DNA of 64,000 nucleotides from Chitinophaga sp. GbtcB8. Lineage in GTDB: Bacteria > Bacteroidota > Bacteroidia > Chitinophagales > Chitinophagaceae. Below the pieces are notes generated by a model, which had not been told where the DNA came from, did no database searches, and saw only the letters and a program-made list of their open reading frames with translations. The first letter of the stretch is position 1. Each line of letters begins with the position of its first letter. Where the stretch lies: the NCBI RefSeq assembly GCF_019091455.1, contig NZ_JAGXJN010000012.1:1-64000 (forward strand). Reading direction: 5' to 3'. The position numbers and the translations under genes are program-made. Below, piece after piece: positions 35,854-44,693 of the stretch.

Positions 35854-36381
35854 ATGCAACCCATTGTCATTAAACCAGTGGAACCCAACATGCTGGAAAC
35901 CCTGGTACAGCTGGAGCAGCAAACCTTTATGGAAACTTTTGGGCCTACCCACCAACCGGACGACCTGGCTGTTTTTATGCAGGAAAGAAAGGATGCTGCC
36001 GCCCTGCGGGAACAGCTGCTGCAGCCGGGCAGCCTGTACTACCTGCTTTACTATGGTGAGAACATAGCTGGTTTTATAAAGCTAAACCTGGGCAAACAGC
36101 CGGATGATGCGGCGCATACGCAGCTGCCATCGCCCGTAGAGCTGGAAAAGATCTATGTGCTGAAAGCCTACCAGGGCCATAAGCTGGGCAAAGCCTTAAT
36201 ACAACATGCCTATATCATGGCCCGGGAGCACCAGGCAGCCACCATTTGGCTGGGTGTATGGGAGCATAATACCAAAGCCCTCCGCTTTTATGCATCGGAA
36301 GGTTTTGAAAAGTTTGGCGAGCACACTTTTAAGGTAGGCCAGCAATCAGATACGGACTGGTTATTAAAAAAGAGCTGTTAA
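35854..36381 (+). CDS. GNAT-family N-acetyltransferase
   Basis: A 175-residue acetyl-CoA-dependent transferase. Motif A is EKIYVLKAYQGHKLGKALIQ (~105-124), with Q-G-H-K-L-G as the pyrophosphate loop, followed by WLGVWEHNTKALRFYASEGF, the C-terminal GNAT signature. The acceptor could be an amine on a protein, antibiotic or metabolite. It is in an apparent three-gene unit: hypothetical protein 3 nt upstream and cyclophilin 7 nt downstream. Confidence 0.9.
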   Translation: MQPIVIKPVEPNMLETLVQLEQQTFMETFGPTHQPDDLAVFMQERKDAAALREQLLQPGSLYYLLYYGENIAGFIKLNLGKQPDDAAHTQLPSPVELEKIYVLKAYQGHKLGKALIQHAYIMAREHQAATIWLGVWEHNTKALRFYASEGFEKFGEHTFKVGQQSDTDWLLKKSC

Positions 36382-36388
36382 TAATCTT

Positions 36389-37048
36389 ATGAAAAAACTA
36401 CTACTGTTATTACTGTTGCTATCCACTGGCTTTGGAGCCATGAGCAAACACCGCAAGGTAAAAGTAACCACCCCTTATGGCACCATGATCATTCAGCTGT
36501 ATGATCAAACACCCCTGCACCGGAATAACTTTATTAAGCTGGCGAAAGCACATTTTTATGACAGCATACTGTTTCACCGCGTAATAAAAGGCTTTATGAT
36601 ACAGGGTGGCGATCCTGAATCCAAACACGCGCAGCCCGGCGTTATGCTGGGTAACGGGGAAAACGGCTATACGGTGCCGGCAGAGTTCCGCCTGGACCTG
36701 TTTCACAAGAAAGGTGTGCTGGCTGCTGCGCGGGATGATAACCCGGCCAAAGCATCGTCCGGCTGCCAGTTCTATATTGTGCAGGGCAAAAAGTGGACGG
36801 ATGCGGAGCTGGACCAGCTGGAGCAGGGACGCCTGGGTGGCCGTAAAATACCGGTAGACCAGCGGGAGATCTACAAAACTATTGGCGGCACCCCACAGCT
36901 GGATCAGAGCTACACCATCTTTGGACAGGTAATAGCAGGGATGGAAGTGATCGATAAGATCGCAGGCATGAAAACAGATGGGAACGACCGTCCCTTAACA
37001 GATGTGCCCATGAAGATACGGCTGGTGAAAAAGTGGCTGCTGTTCTAA
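36389..37048 (+). CDS. Peptidyl-prolyl cis-trans isomerase, cyclophilin type
   Basis: A 219-residue exported isomerase. The signal peptide is [16 protein letters not shown] (cleavage probably after ~17). The catalytic block [16 protein letters not shown] contains the key Arg, Phe and Gln, followed by [13 protein letters not shown] ~20-residue insertion ([20 protein letters not shown]) separates this from the end of the fold, a feature of Bacteroidetes cyclophilins. It would speed proline isomerisation in periplasmic proteins. Last gene of the short operon beginning at 35512. Confidence 0.93.
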   Translation: MKKLLLLLLLLSTGFGAMSKHRKVKVTTPYGTMIIQLYDQTPLHRNNFIKLAKAHFYDSILFHRVIKGFMIQGGDPESKHAQPGVMLGNGENGYTVPAEFRLDLFHKKGVLAAARDDNPAKASSGCQFYIVQGKKWTDAELDQLEQGRLGGRKIPVDQREIYKTIGGTPQLDQSYTIFGQVIAGMEVIDKIAGMKTDGNDRPLTDVPMKIRLVKKWLLF

Positions 37049-37103
37049 CCGCATTGGAGAGTATTGTAATTTCCTTACTTTTACCGCCAAAATCAAACTA
37101 ACT

Positions 37104-37484
37104 ATGAACTTTCCGTCAAATCTGCGTTACACAAAAGATCATGAATGGATATTGCTGGAAGGCAATATAGCCACCATTGGTATCACTGAATTTGCGCAAC
37201 GTGAATTAGGGGATATTGTATTTGTAGATATTCCTACTGTAGGCAAAAGCCTGGATGCAGAAGATGTATTTGGCACCGTAGAAGCGGTTAAAACGGTTTC
37301 TGACCTGTTCCTGCCCGTTGCAGGCACCATCAATGAAATTAACCAGGAGCTGGAAGGCACGCCTGAGCTGGTGAACACAGACCCTTACGGTGATGGCTGG
37401 ATGGTAAAAGTAACCGTTAAGAACCCCGCTGATGTGGAAGCCCTGCTGGATGCAGCAGCTTACCAGGCATTAGTAGGAGAATAA
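37104..37484 (+). CDS. gcvH: Glycine cleavage system H protein
   Basis: A 126-residue lipoyl carrier that shuttles the aminomethyl group between the P, T and L proteins. The lipoylated lysine is K63 in [13 protein letters not shown]; upstream KDHEWI and downstream [14 protein letters not shown] are typical. Neither gcvP nor gcvT is in the window, so the system is dispersed. It is followed by an inverted-repeat copy of the TGCA-type repeat that may act as a transcript-end hairpin. Confidence 0.96.
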   Translation: MNFPSNLRYTKDHEWILLEGNIATIGITEFAQRELGDIVFVDIPTVGKSLDAEDVFGTVEAVKTVSDLFLPVAGTINEINQELEGTPELVNTDPYGDGWMVKVTVKNPADVEALLDAAAYQALVGE

Positions 37485-37508
37485 CAATAATTTAATGTGT
37501 AGCTGTGC

Positions 37509-37563
37509 AAATATGCAGATGTGCAGATCAAGGCCTTCCGCATACCTGCACAGCTGCATATTT
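37509..37563. repeat. TGCA-type interspersed repeat arranged as a hairpin, copy 2
   Basis: AAATATGCAGATGTGCAG (37509-37526) is inverted at 37546-37563 with 17 of 18 positions matching and a 19-nt loop. A further unit (CATTTGCACATCTGCACATT) lies at 37597-37616, just before the VanZ gene. Possible terminator for gcvH. Confidence 0.55.
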
Positions 37564-37630
37564 ATACAGTGAACATCATCCATAAGACACAACAACTCAT
37601 TTGCACATCTGCACATTCGTATAACCATTC

Positions 37631-38035
37631 ATGAAGACAGTTCGTTATTACATTCCGGCTATTGTGTGGCTTTTTTTTATCCTGGTGATGTGTACATTGC
37701 CCGGCAAGGATATTCCCCATGAAAGCTGGATGGAGCGGATACATATGGATAAAATAGTGCACTTTGGCCTGTTTGCCGGTATTGTATTTTTCCTGTGCCT
37801 GGGGGTTTACTGGCATAAAGGCCGTTTTTCCGCAGCAACCCTTTTAATGTTTGTAGTGTTTGCGGCCCTTTACGGCCTGGCTATTGAGTATATTCAAAAG
37901 TACCTGACGATAGACCGCAGCTTTGACATGACCGATGCGGCTGCAGATGCACTGGGCGCTATTGCCGGTGTATGGATCTTCCGCATGTTCCGGCGCTGGT
38001 TCCTGAAACCAGGTACCAATAACGCTATTAAATAA
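37631..38035 (+). CDS. VanZ-family membrane protein
   Basis: A 134-residue protein with four hydrophobic helices: YIPAIVWLFFILVMCTLPG, VHFGLFAGIVFFLCLGVYW, LLMFVVFAALYGLAIEYIQ and the final ADALGAIAGVWIFRMF. The motifs DKIVHFGLF and EYIQKYLTIDRSFDMTDAAA are those of the VanZ domain. Apart from VanZ itself, which raises teicoplanin tolerance, the function of the family is unknown. It is transcribed on its own between two non-coding segments. Confidence 0.9.
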   Translation: MKTVRYYIPAIVWLFFILVMCTLPGKDIPHESWMERIHMDKIVHFGLFAGIVFFLCLGVYWHKGRFSAATLLMFVVFAALYGLAIEYIQKYLTIDRSFDMTDAAADALGAIAGVWIFRMFRRWFLKPGTNNAIK

Positions 38036-38170
38036 TTCCCCTCTTCTTCAGCTTCACTATTACCAGCATTACCTTTACCGGCCGCCTACTATCCCGGGAA
38101 AATGCCTTTATAATTTAAAGCAGCAGCGCTTAACAATTTCTTAATACAATTCAACTGTTCCTTAAAAACA

Positions 38171-38206
38171 ATAAGGCCCGACAGGTTTACACCCATCAGG
38201 CCTTAT
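38171..38206 (-). terminator. Hairpin after the OmpA-family gene
   Basis: ATAAGGCC (38171-38178) pairs with GGCCTTAT (38199-38206); the inner part GCCTGA/TCGGGC pairs partly too. On the minus strand it follows the OmpA stop codon by ~20 nt and is followed by TGTTTTTAAG. Confidence 0.65.
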
Positions 38207-38226
38207 AAGAAATAAGTGATGTTTAT

Positions 38227-38907
38227 TTATTGCTTGCCAGCATCGTTCTTAGCGTCTGTTTTCATTTTGTCATTGGCAAAGATCGCAAACTCTACGCGGC
38301 GGTTCTTAGCCCTGTTCTCGTCAGAATCATTGGGCACTTTAGGCTGGCTTTCACCATACCAGTATGCCTGTACGCGGTTAGCGGCTATTCCTTGTGCTTT
38401 CAGGAAAGCGGCAACGTTATTAGCGCGCTTTTCAGACAGGGTCATGTTATACTCGTCTGTACCTTTATCATCGGTATGCCCTTCTACCCGTACATAAGTA
38501 TCCGGGTATTTGTTAAGCACCTGTGCCAGCTGTTTAATGTTATCCTGCGCAGTGGCTGAAAGATCTGTTTTATCAAAGCCAAACAGCACACCGGATGAGA
38601 AGGTAACATTGATACCTTCACCTACACGCTCTACGGTAGCATTGGGTACTTCTGTTTTAATTTCCTGTGCCTGCTTATCCATTTTTTTACCGATCAGCAC
38701 ACCGGCTGTACCACCTACTGCAGCGCCTATAATGGCACCCAGGGCAGTGTTACCGGCTGCTTTACCAATAGCAGCGCCGGTAGCTGCACCACCGCCTACG
38801 CCAATAACGGCACCTTTTTTAGTATTGTCCATACCCTGCCAGGTGGAGCAGCCAAAAAGTACAGTGGCAGATAAGGCTATTGCTACAATTGCATTCAATT
38901 TTTTCAT
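38227..38907 (-). CDS. OmpA-family lipoprotein with glycine-zipper domain
   Basis: A 226-residue lipoprotein (lipid Cys at 20 in VLFGC). Residues ~35-75 are a Gly/Ala-rich glycine-zipper (IGVGGGAATGAAIGKAAGNT), which can insert in or lie on a membrane. The C-terminal ~110 residues form an OmpA-like peptidoglycan-binding domain with GHTDDKGTDEYNMTLSEKRA and NRRVEFAI. It should tie the outer membrane to the cell wall, like YiaD-type proteins. It is a monocistronic gene with a terminator. Confidence 0.93.
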   Translation of the reverse strand: MKKLNAIVAIALSATVLFGCSTWQGMDNTKKGAVIGVGGGAATGAAIGKAAGNTALGAIIGAAVGGTAGVLIGKKMDKQAQEIKTEVPNATVERVGEGINVTFSSGVLFGFDKTDLSATAQDNIKQLAQVLNKYPDTYVRVEGHTDDKGTDEYNMTLSEKRANNVAAFLKAQGIAANRVQAYWYGESQPKVPNDSDENRAKNRRVEFAIFANDKMKTDAKNDAGKQ

Positions 38908-39198
38908 CGTACAATTTTTTAATTTTCTAAGGATTCTAGTATTGAGTTGCTGATTATTACCGGCTCGTTTTGCAGGAGCATTGAATGGGCCAGGTCATTT
39001 TGATTTGTTGTAACGTAACACCGGGGTTTTCCCCAGTGTATCCGTTTTATAACACAAGCTGTATTCAAATTCTTTGCCAAAGTCAAAAACCGGCGCATTT
39101 ATTCCGCCGCCAAATTACTGGACATTACGGAAGTACAGACAATAAATTTTATACACATAATAGTTATGTGGATAATTAGCCTGGTATGACTACGAATT

Positions 39199-39786
39199 TT
39201 ATCCCAGCAGATTTTTGAGCATGCCGCCCAAACCGCCTTCAGAAGGCTGTTGCTGCTGTTGTTGTTTGGCGCCATTGGAGAGTACGCCCATCAGGTCCTG
39301 CAGATCCACATCACCATCACCATCCTTATCCAGCCCACCGGAAAGGCGGCCCAGTATGCCGGACAAATTGATGCCGGACGCCTGCCCACCTGTAAGGGAA
39401 TTCAGGATGCCCTGCAGGTTAAAGCTATGGTCGTTAGGATCGTTTGTTTTCTTTACCAGCGAGCCTAATACAGCAGGAATAAGGCTGCCGGCTATTTGCT
39501 GCGCGGTACCTGCAGGCAGGTTAAATTTTTCCAGCAGGGTACCTGCCAGGTTACCGGAGAGCTTGTTCACTACCGGGTTTTGCGGGTCTGTTGCCGAACC
39601 GGCGCCGCCCAGCAGGCTTACTACCTGGCTGGTATTGCCATTGGCCATTTCATCCTGCAGGCCGGATGCAATGGATTCGGTAGCAGCATGTATAACCGCC
39701 TCATTCTGCTCATTGGGAACAGCGGGATTATTTATAACCGCACCTTGTGCGTTTTCCTTAACGAGGTTTAAGAGTTGGTCCAGCAT
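39199..39786 (-). CDS. DUF937/YidB-like protein with an EF-hand-type loop
   Basis: A 195-residue helical, Gln/Ala/Gly-rich protein without a signal peptide. Residues ~75-125 (LAGTLLEKFNLPAGTAQQIA) resemble the DUF937/YidB type. Near residue 155 stands a canonical calcium-binding loop DKDGDGDVDLQD, unusual for this family, followed by a poly-Gln tract and a C-terminal GLGGMLKNLLG helix. Calcium binding is an inference. It lies downstream of prfA on the same strand with 70 nt between. The 291 nt between it and the OmpA gene hold no gene. Confidence 0.7.
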   Translation of the reverse strand: MLDQLLNLVKENAQGAVINNPAVPNEQNEAVIHAATESIASGLQDEMANGNTSQVVSLLGGAGSATDPQNPVVNKLSGNLAGTLLEKFNLPAGTAQQIAGSLIPAVLGSLVKKTNDPNDHSFNLQGILNSLTGGQASGINLSGILGRLSGGLDKDGDGDVDLQDLMGVLSNGAKQQQQQQPSEGGLGGMLKNLLG

Positions 39787-39856
39787 GGTGTGTAGCTTTA
39801 TGAAGTTATTGTAGTAAAACAGCCCCGGTGCTTAAATTGTTCGGCCGCCGGGATTT

Positions 39857-40924
39857 TTACATCCCGCCCTGTTTCAGCTTTTCCGCGTTCTCTGCAAACT
39901 GCAGGGCTTCTATCATTTCCTGGATCTCCCCGTTCATGAAAGCATCCAGGTTATAGATGGTCATGCCAATGCGGTGGTCCGTAATACGGCCCTGGGGGTA
40001 GTTATAGGTACGTATTTTGGCGGAGCGGTCGCCGGTAGATACCAGGCTTTTACGCTGGGAGGCAATGGCCTCCTCATGCTTGCGCACAGCAGCTTCATAG
40101 ATACGGGTACGCAGCATTTTCATAGCTATATCCCGGTTGGAGTGCTGGCTGCGGCCCTCCTGGCATTCCACCACTGTTCCGGTGGGAATGTGCGTTAAGC
40201 GTACGGCAGATTCCGTTTTGTTTACGTGCTGCCCGCCTGCGCCGGATGAACGGAAGGTGTCCATCTTAATATCGGCATCCCGTATTTCCACATCCACCTC
40301 ATCAGCTTCGGGCAGTACGGCTATGGTAGCGGCAGAGGTATGCACACGGCCGGATGCTTCTGTAGCGGGTACCCGCTGTACGCGGTGTACGCCGGACTCA
40401 AATTTAAGGGTGCCATATACATCATCCCCGCTTACTTCTACTACGGCTTCTTTATAACCGCCTACTGCACCGGGGGTTTCGCTCATCAGGTTAGCGCTCC
40501 AGCCCTTGTTCTCACAAAAGCGCAGGTACATGCGCAGCAGGTCGCCGGCAAAAAGGCTGGCTTCATCGCCGCCGGTACCACCCCGTATTTCCAGGATGGC
40601 ATTCCTTTCATCCTGCGGGTCTTTGGGTATCAGCAGGTTGCGGATGGCAGCTTCCTGCTCCTCCTTCTGCTGGTGCAGGGATTCGGTTTCTTCCTTGGCC
40701 AGCTCGCGCATTTCATCATCGCCGCTTTCCAGCACTTCCTTGTTAAAGGCCAGCGCATCCAGCAGCTTGCGGTAGGCATCATAGGCCGTTACCACCTTTT
40801 CCAGCTGCCGGTATTCCTTACTCAGCTTGCTGAACTTCTTGTTATCACTTACTATTTCCGGGTTGGTCAGGGCCAGTGACACCTGCTCAAACCGGCCTTT
40901 TATCGCGTCGAGTTTATCTATCAT
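39857..40924 (-). CDS. prfA: Peptide chain release factor 1
   Basis: A 355-residue class I release factor for UAA/UAG. The start IDKLDAIKGRFEQVSLAL is normal; the frame runs 25 codons further upstream without support. The PxT anticodon-like tripeptide is seen in RVPATEASGRVHTS, and the peptidyl-transferase motif GGQ lies in SSGAGGQHVNKTESAVRL (~230). PAT, not SPF, marks it as RF1 and not RF2. A promoter lies 30-60 nt upstream. Its start region faces the amidohydrolase gene, whose ATG is 66 nt away. Confidence 0.97.
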   Translation of the reverse strand: MIDKLDAIKGRFEQVSLALTNPEIVSDNKKFSKLSKEYRQLEKVVTAYDAYRKLLDALAFNKEVLESGDDEMRELAKEETESLHQQKEEQEAAIRNLLIPKDPQDERNAILEIRGGTGGDEASLFAGDLLRMYLRFCENKGWSANLMSETPGAVGGYKEAVVEVSGDDVYGTLKFESGVHRVQRVPATEASGRVHTSAATIAVLPEADEVDVEIRDADIKMDTFRSSGAGGQHVNKTESAVRLTHIPTGTVVECQEGRSQHSNRDIAMKMLRTRIYEAAVRKHEEAIASQRKSLVSTGDRSAKIRTYNYPQGRITDHRIGMTIYNLDAFMNGEIQEMIEALQFAENAEKLKQGGM

Positions 40925-40954
40925 GTTTATCTTTGATGCCTTATTAGGCGGGCA

Positions 40955-40987
40955 CAAAATTAACACCAATTCATTAAAATAATACAA
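40955..40987 (-). promoter_or_regulatory. Promoter of prfA
   Basis: TTG (40985-40987), 22 nt, TAATTTTG (40955-40962) on the minus strand. The -33 box touches the start of the divergent amidohydrolase gene. Confidence 0.5.
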
Positions 40988-40990
40988 GGT

Positions 40991-42142
40991 ATGTCCCAAC
41001 CGGTTAAATTAAGCGGCATAGATCTGTTTAACGGAAGGCAATTTTTAGGCGCTGACAAGGTGCTGGTGCTGGATCAGCAAGGCACGGTACTGGATATACT
41101 GAACCGGGCAGATGCCGGTGAAGGCGTACAATTACTGGATGGCATGCTTTGCCCCGGTTTTGTAAATACCCACTGCCACCTGGAGCTGTCCCATATGCAG
41201 GGCGTAATACCGGAAAAAACCGGTTTACCCACGTTCCTGACTACGGTAATGACGCAAAGGGGCACTTTTGCCGTTGACCCCACAACTGCCATGGAAGCGG
41301 CCGCAACGGCCATGTGGCAGGAAGGCATTGCAGCCGTGGGCGATATTTGCAATACTACCACGACCCTGCCTTTGAAGCAAAACAGCCCGCTTTACTATCA
41401 TTCCTTTATAGAATGCATGGGTTTTATTCCGGCGGCTGCCCCCCAGCGGCTGGCCCAAAGCCAGGAGGTATACCAGCAGTTCCGGGCGCTGAACGGGCCC
41501 CGGCATAACAGCTCCCTGGTACCCCATGCCCCTTATTCGGTAAGCGCGGCTTTATTTGAGCTGCTGGCCGGGTTGCAGGATAATGCACCGCTCAGCATCC
41601 ATAACCAGGAATGTGCGGCTGAAAACGAGCTGTACCGGCATAAAACCGGCGCTTTTCTGGATTTTTACCAGCGCTTTAGCATGGACATCAGCGGGTTTAC
41701 CGCCCCGCAAACCAACAGCCTGCAGGCCTGCCTGCCTTATTTAGCCAATAGCCCTTTGCTGCTGGTGCATAATACCTTTAGCGATGCGGCAGATATACAG
41801 GCCGCCCTGCAACGCGCCCTGCCGGTATACTGGTGCCTGTGCCCTTTGGCCAACCTGTATATTGAAGGCCGCCTGCCGGATATAATGCTGCTGCGCCGCA
41901 TGGGCGCTACCCTTACGCTGGGTACGGACAGCCTGGCCTCTAATCACCTGTTATCCATTTGGGCAGAGATACAGGTTATACAAGCGCAATTCCCGGAGAT
42001 ACCGCTGGCAGAGCTGTTACAATGGGCTACGCTGAATGGCGCCCGTGCATTGGGTATTGAAGGGCGGTATGGAAGTTTTGAAAAAGGGAAGCAACCGGGG
42101 GTGGTGGTGATTGGGAAGGAATGCAGGAGAGTGGGAATATAG
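40991..42142 (+). CDS. Amidohydrolase-superfamily deaminase-like protein
   Basis: A 383-residue metal-dependent hydrolase of the ATZ/TRZ group. The metal motif HxH is in [13 protein letters not shown], the third His probably in [11 protein letters not shown], and the terminal Asp in [11 protein letters not shown]. Members deaminate or dechlorinate cyclic substrates (S-adenosylhomocysteine, guanine, aminofutalosine). The short length and the HLELSH variant recall aminofutalosine deaminase of the futalosine menaquinone pathway, but no mqn gene is close, so this is a guess. It is divergent from prfA. Confidence 0.82.
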   Translation: MSQPVKLSGIDLFNGRQFLGADKVLVLDQQGTVLDILNRADAGEGVQLLDGMLCPGFVNTHCHLELSHMQGVIPEKTGLPTFLTTVMTQRGTFAVDPTTAMEAAATAMWQEGIAAVGDICNTTTTLPLKQNSPLYYHSFIECMGFIPAAAPQRLAQSQEVYQQFRALNGPRHNSSLVPHAPYSVSAALFELLAGLQDNAPLSIHNQECAAENELYRHKTGAFLDFYQRFSMDISGFTAPQTNSLQACLPYLANSPLLLVHNTFSDAADIQAALQRALPVYWCLCPLANLYIEGRLPDIMLLRRMGATLTLGTDSLASNHLLSIWAEIQVIQAQFPEIPLAELLQWATLNGARALGIEGRYGSFEKGKQPGVVVIGKECRRVGI

Positions 42143-42228
42143 CTATACGGAGCAATTATGAGGCATTTTGGATCTTATCAGAAATATTCCCGCGGTATTA
42201 ACTAAAGATATATATAGTTTTATACTAT

Positions 42229-42236
42229 TATATTTG
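42229..42236 (+). promoter_or_regulatory. -7 promoter box of the MscS-family gene
   Basis: TATATTTG followed by CAG; the ATG lies 19 nt downstream. A TTG at -33 is not apparent. Confidence 0.45.
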
Positions 42237-42255
42237 CAGCCTGAATTACTGTAAC

Positions 42256-43350
42256 ATGCAATCTTTCCTGGACCTGTTGATCTTAGGCAACCCTATACGC
42301 AGCTATCTTATACTCGCAATAGTGCTGCTGGTAGTGTTTGCCGTTAAACGGTTCCTTTCCAAGGGGATCGCTTCCCTGGGTTTTAACCTGGTTAAACACC
42401 TGTCGCCCCAGATAGAAAGAAGGGAGCTGGCCCACCTGTTATTACGCCCGCTGGAGTTTTTCCTGTTGCTGCTGGCCTTTATGCTTACCATAGATCATTT
42501 CCGGTTTCCGCCGGAGCTGAATGTAACGGTGTACAATGGCTTTACGCTTAAGAATCTTAGCAGCACACTGATGCAGATCGCTTTCTGCGTGTGCGTTTTA
42601 TGGATCCTGCTGCGCCTCATTGATTTCATAGCGCTGATACTGGAAAAACAGGCCGACCTCACGGAAGATCTGACGGATAACCAGTTCATTGTTTTCTTCC
42701 GGGACTTTTTCAAAGCCATTATTTCCATACTGGGCTTTATAGTGCTGATACGCATTTTATTCGGCTCTGAGCTGGTAAATAAGCTGATCGCAGGCCTGGG
42801 CATAGGTGCGGCGGCCCTGGCTTTGGCTGCTAAGGAAAGTATAGAGAACCTCATTGGCTCTTTCATTATTTTCTTTGACAAACCTTTCCGTGTAGGCGAT
42901 AGCGTTAAAGTAGACAGTTACCAGGGTACCGTGGAAAAGATCGGCTTACGCAGTACCCGCATCCGAACCCTTGAAAAAACATTTGTAACCGTGCCAAATA
43001 AAAAGATGGTAGACAGTATCCTGGACAACCTGACCCTGCGCACGCAGCAACGCGTGGCCATGAAGCTGGAGCTGCCTACAGAAACACCTTCCGATACCCT
43101 GCTGAAAATACTGCAGGATATACAGGATATATTACGGAATAACAGCAGCGTGCTGCCTGGTTTTACCGTGAACCTGCATGATTTTAATAAGGATACTTAC
43201 CTGGTGCAGGTGGTCTATAATACCTATATTATAGAGGGCCTGCAATATGCAGCCCTGCGCGAGGCTGTGAACCTGGGCATTATCCGCGCGCTTGAGCAGC
43301 GGGGCATAAAGCTGCCGAGCACAAAGATTGATGTGCAGCTGGGGAATTAA
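42256..43350 (+). CDS. MscS-family mechanosensitive ion channel
   Basis: A 364-residue channel. Four or five N-terminal helices precede the pore-lining helix GLGIGAAALALAAKESIENL (~178-197), whose small residues are typical, then the beta-domain FFDKPFRVGDSVKVDSYQGT and FVTVPNKKMVDSILDNLTLR. It should release solutes under hypo-osmotic stress. Somewhat longer than E. coli MscS, with the extra helices at the N-terminus. It carries its own -7 box and a terminator, so it is monocistronic. Confidence 0.93.
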   Translation: MQSFLDLLILGNPIRSYLILAIVLLVVFAVKRFLSKGIASLGFNLVKHLSPQIERRELAHLLLRPLEFFLLLLAFMLTIDHFRFPPELNVTVYNGFTLKNLSSTLMQIAFCVCVLWILLRLIDFIALILEKQADLTEDLTDNQFIVFFRDFFKAIISILGFIVLIRILFGSELVNKLIAGLGIGAAALALAAKESIENLIGSFIIFFDKPFRVGDSVKVDSYQGTVEKIGLRSTRIRTLEKTFVTVPNKKMVDSILDNLTLRTQQRVAMKLELPTETPSDTLLKILQDIQDILRNNSSVLPGFTVNLHDFNKDTYLVQVVYNTYIIEGLQYAALREAVNLGIIRALEQRGIKLPSTKIDVQLGN

Positions 43351-43411
43351 TGATTAATAATTAAGAATTAATAATTGGGAAGTGCGTGATGTAGGCAGTA
43401 CGCCGTTTAAT

Positions 43412-43444
43412 AAAAAAGTCCGGGTCAATGATCCGGACTTTTTT
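43412..43444 (+). terminator. Terminator of the MscS-family gene
   Basis: AAAAAAGTCCGG (43412-43423), 9-nt loop, CCGGACTTTTTT (43433-43444). The symmetric A and T runs allow use in both directions, serving the convergent thioredoxin-like gene as well. Confidence 0.85.
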
Positions 43445-43469
43445 GGTTTATGTAAGTTTTGTAAGGTGC

Positions 43470-43517
43470 ATATGGTTGTACATTTGCATATCTGCACATT
43501 TGCACACCTGCACATTA
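43470..43517. repeat. TGCA-type interspersed repeat, copy 3
   Basis: Tandem units CATTTGCATATCTGCACATT and TGCACACCTGCACATT between the terminator and the stop codon of the thioredoxin-like gene. Confidence 0.5.
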
Positions 43518-43518
43518 T

Positions 43519-44031
43519 TTAATCATTGCCTTTATTTTTATCGCTGGTATCATTCTTCAGCAGAATGCGGGAGATCTCAGCTTCTACAGATTCATTTACA
43601 TCGCCGGAAATGCGGCCTATTTCCTTCCCTTCTTTCTGTATAATAAAGGTGGGTACTCTTTTCAGCTTATATTCCTGGGGGGCGCCGGTATCCAGCTTTT
43701 CATCTGCGCCAAAGATCAGCATCTGTGTTTCCGGGCTGCCGGCCAGCACCATCACCTTATATAGTTTCGGGAACAGGTCGCGGCTTTGCGCATCCCAGGT
43801 ACCTATCAGGGCTACTACATTAAATTTATCGCGGTTGGCTTTAATATAGTTCAGCATACTTTCGTTAGGCTGGTATTTATTTACGCCGGTATAGAACCAG
43901 GCATATGCACTGTCGCTGGTTAACGCCTTCAGATCCAGCTTGCCTTTCAGCACCTTACCGCCATTTTGCGCCTGGGCCAGAGTTGCAGCAAATAAGAATA
44001 AACCTCCCAGTAATAATGTTTTTAATCGCAT
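43519..44031 (-). CDS. Exported thioredoxin-like protein without CxxC
   Basis: A 170-residue protein with a signal peptide MRLKTLLLGGLFLFAATLAQ and a thioredoxin-like fold: a helix, VVALIGTWDAQSRDLFPKLY at the active-site place, and the cis-Pro strand KRVPTFIIQKEGKEIGRIS. The CxxC is replaced by TWDAQSRD, and the mature protein has no Cys in this region, so it cannot act as a dithiol oxidoreductase. It may be a structural or binding protein. It follows the MerR gene on the same strand by 10 nt. Confidence 0.8.
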   Translation of the reverse strand: MRLKTLLLGGLFLFAATLAQAQNGGKVLKGKLDLKALTSDSAYAWFYTGVNKYQPNESMLNYIKANRDKFNVVALIGTWDAQSRDLFPKLYKVMVLAGSPETQMLIFGADEKLDTGAPQEYKLKRVPTFIIQKEGKEIGRISGDVNESVEAEISRILLKNDTSDKNKGND

Positions 44032-44041
44032 AACCGTTTTT

Positions 44042-44581
44042 TTATAATTGATCTTTGAGTTCTGTTAAGAAACCTCTTACTTTTAGCAAAGCCTGTACCA
44101 TTTCAAAATTCCGGGCGGCTAACTTTTTATCTTCCTTTAGTTTTTGTTTGGCGCCTTCGATCGTATATTTTCTTTCCCGCAGCAGGTGATAGATCAGTTT
44201 CAGGCTGTGAATGTCCTCCTGCCGGAAAAGGCGGTCGCCTTTACGGTTCTTTTTGGGCTGCAGAATATCAAATTCATTTTCCCAGTAGCGGATCAGGGAA
44301 GTGTTTACACGGAACATGCCCGCTACTTCACTAATGGAGTAGTATTGTTTGTCCAGCGTTATTTTGTCCAGCTCTTTGATCACATCTGTATCTTCACTTA
44401 CTTCCTTCAAAGATTTACGCCCGCGCTTTTTTTTCACCGGCGCAAGCGTAGCGGTTGTTACGGGTGCAGCGGTATTGTGTTTTACGGCTGCGGCTACCCC
44501 TGCTTCGGGCGGTGTTGTTACTGCCTTCTCCACCGGTGGTGGAGCGGGTTCCAGGGAGCCAAAAAGGTCCAATTGGTGCAT
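44042..44581 (-). CDS. MerR-family transcriptional regulator
   Basis: A 179-residue protein (180 with the preceding ATG at 44584). The first ~75 residues are a Pro/Ala-rich, poorly structured region (QLDLFGSLEPAPPPVEKAV) followed by the basic KKKRGRKSLKE. Then comes a MerR DNA-binding domain: YYSISEVAGMFRVNTSLIRY, WENEFDILQPKKNRKGDR, and IEGAKQKLKEDKK. There is no C-terminal effector domain or Cys cluster, so the signal is unknown. The unstructured N-terminal extension is unusual for MerR proteins, which normally begin with the HTH. It is cotranscribed with the thioredoxin-like gene. Confidence 0.85.
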   Translation of the reverse strand: MHQLDLFGSLEPAPPPVEKAVTTPPEAGVAAAVKHNTAAPVTTATLAPVKKKRGRKSLKEVSEDTDVIKELDKITLDKQYYSISEVAGMFRVNTSLIRYWENEFDILQPKKNRKGDRLFRQEDIHSLKLIYHLLRERKYTIEGAKQKLKEDKKLAARNFEMVQALLKVRGFLTELKDQL

Positions 44582-44693
44582 CATGGCAGAAAATCAATGT
44601 GACAAATATCCGTCAAGCTTTGCAATTACCATGCTATATTCTCAAATTCCGATGATTATCAGGTACTGCCGTACGGTTTAAAGCTAGGCCAAA

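Noticed and set aside
37562..37816. 84-codon minus frame over the VanZ start
   Set aside because: Antisense to the VanZ gene and built partly from the TGCA-type repeat.
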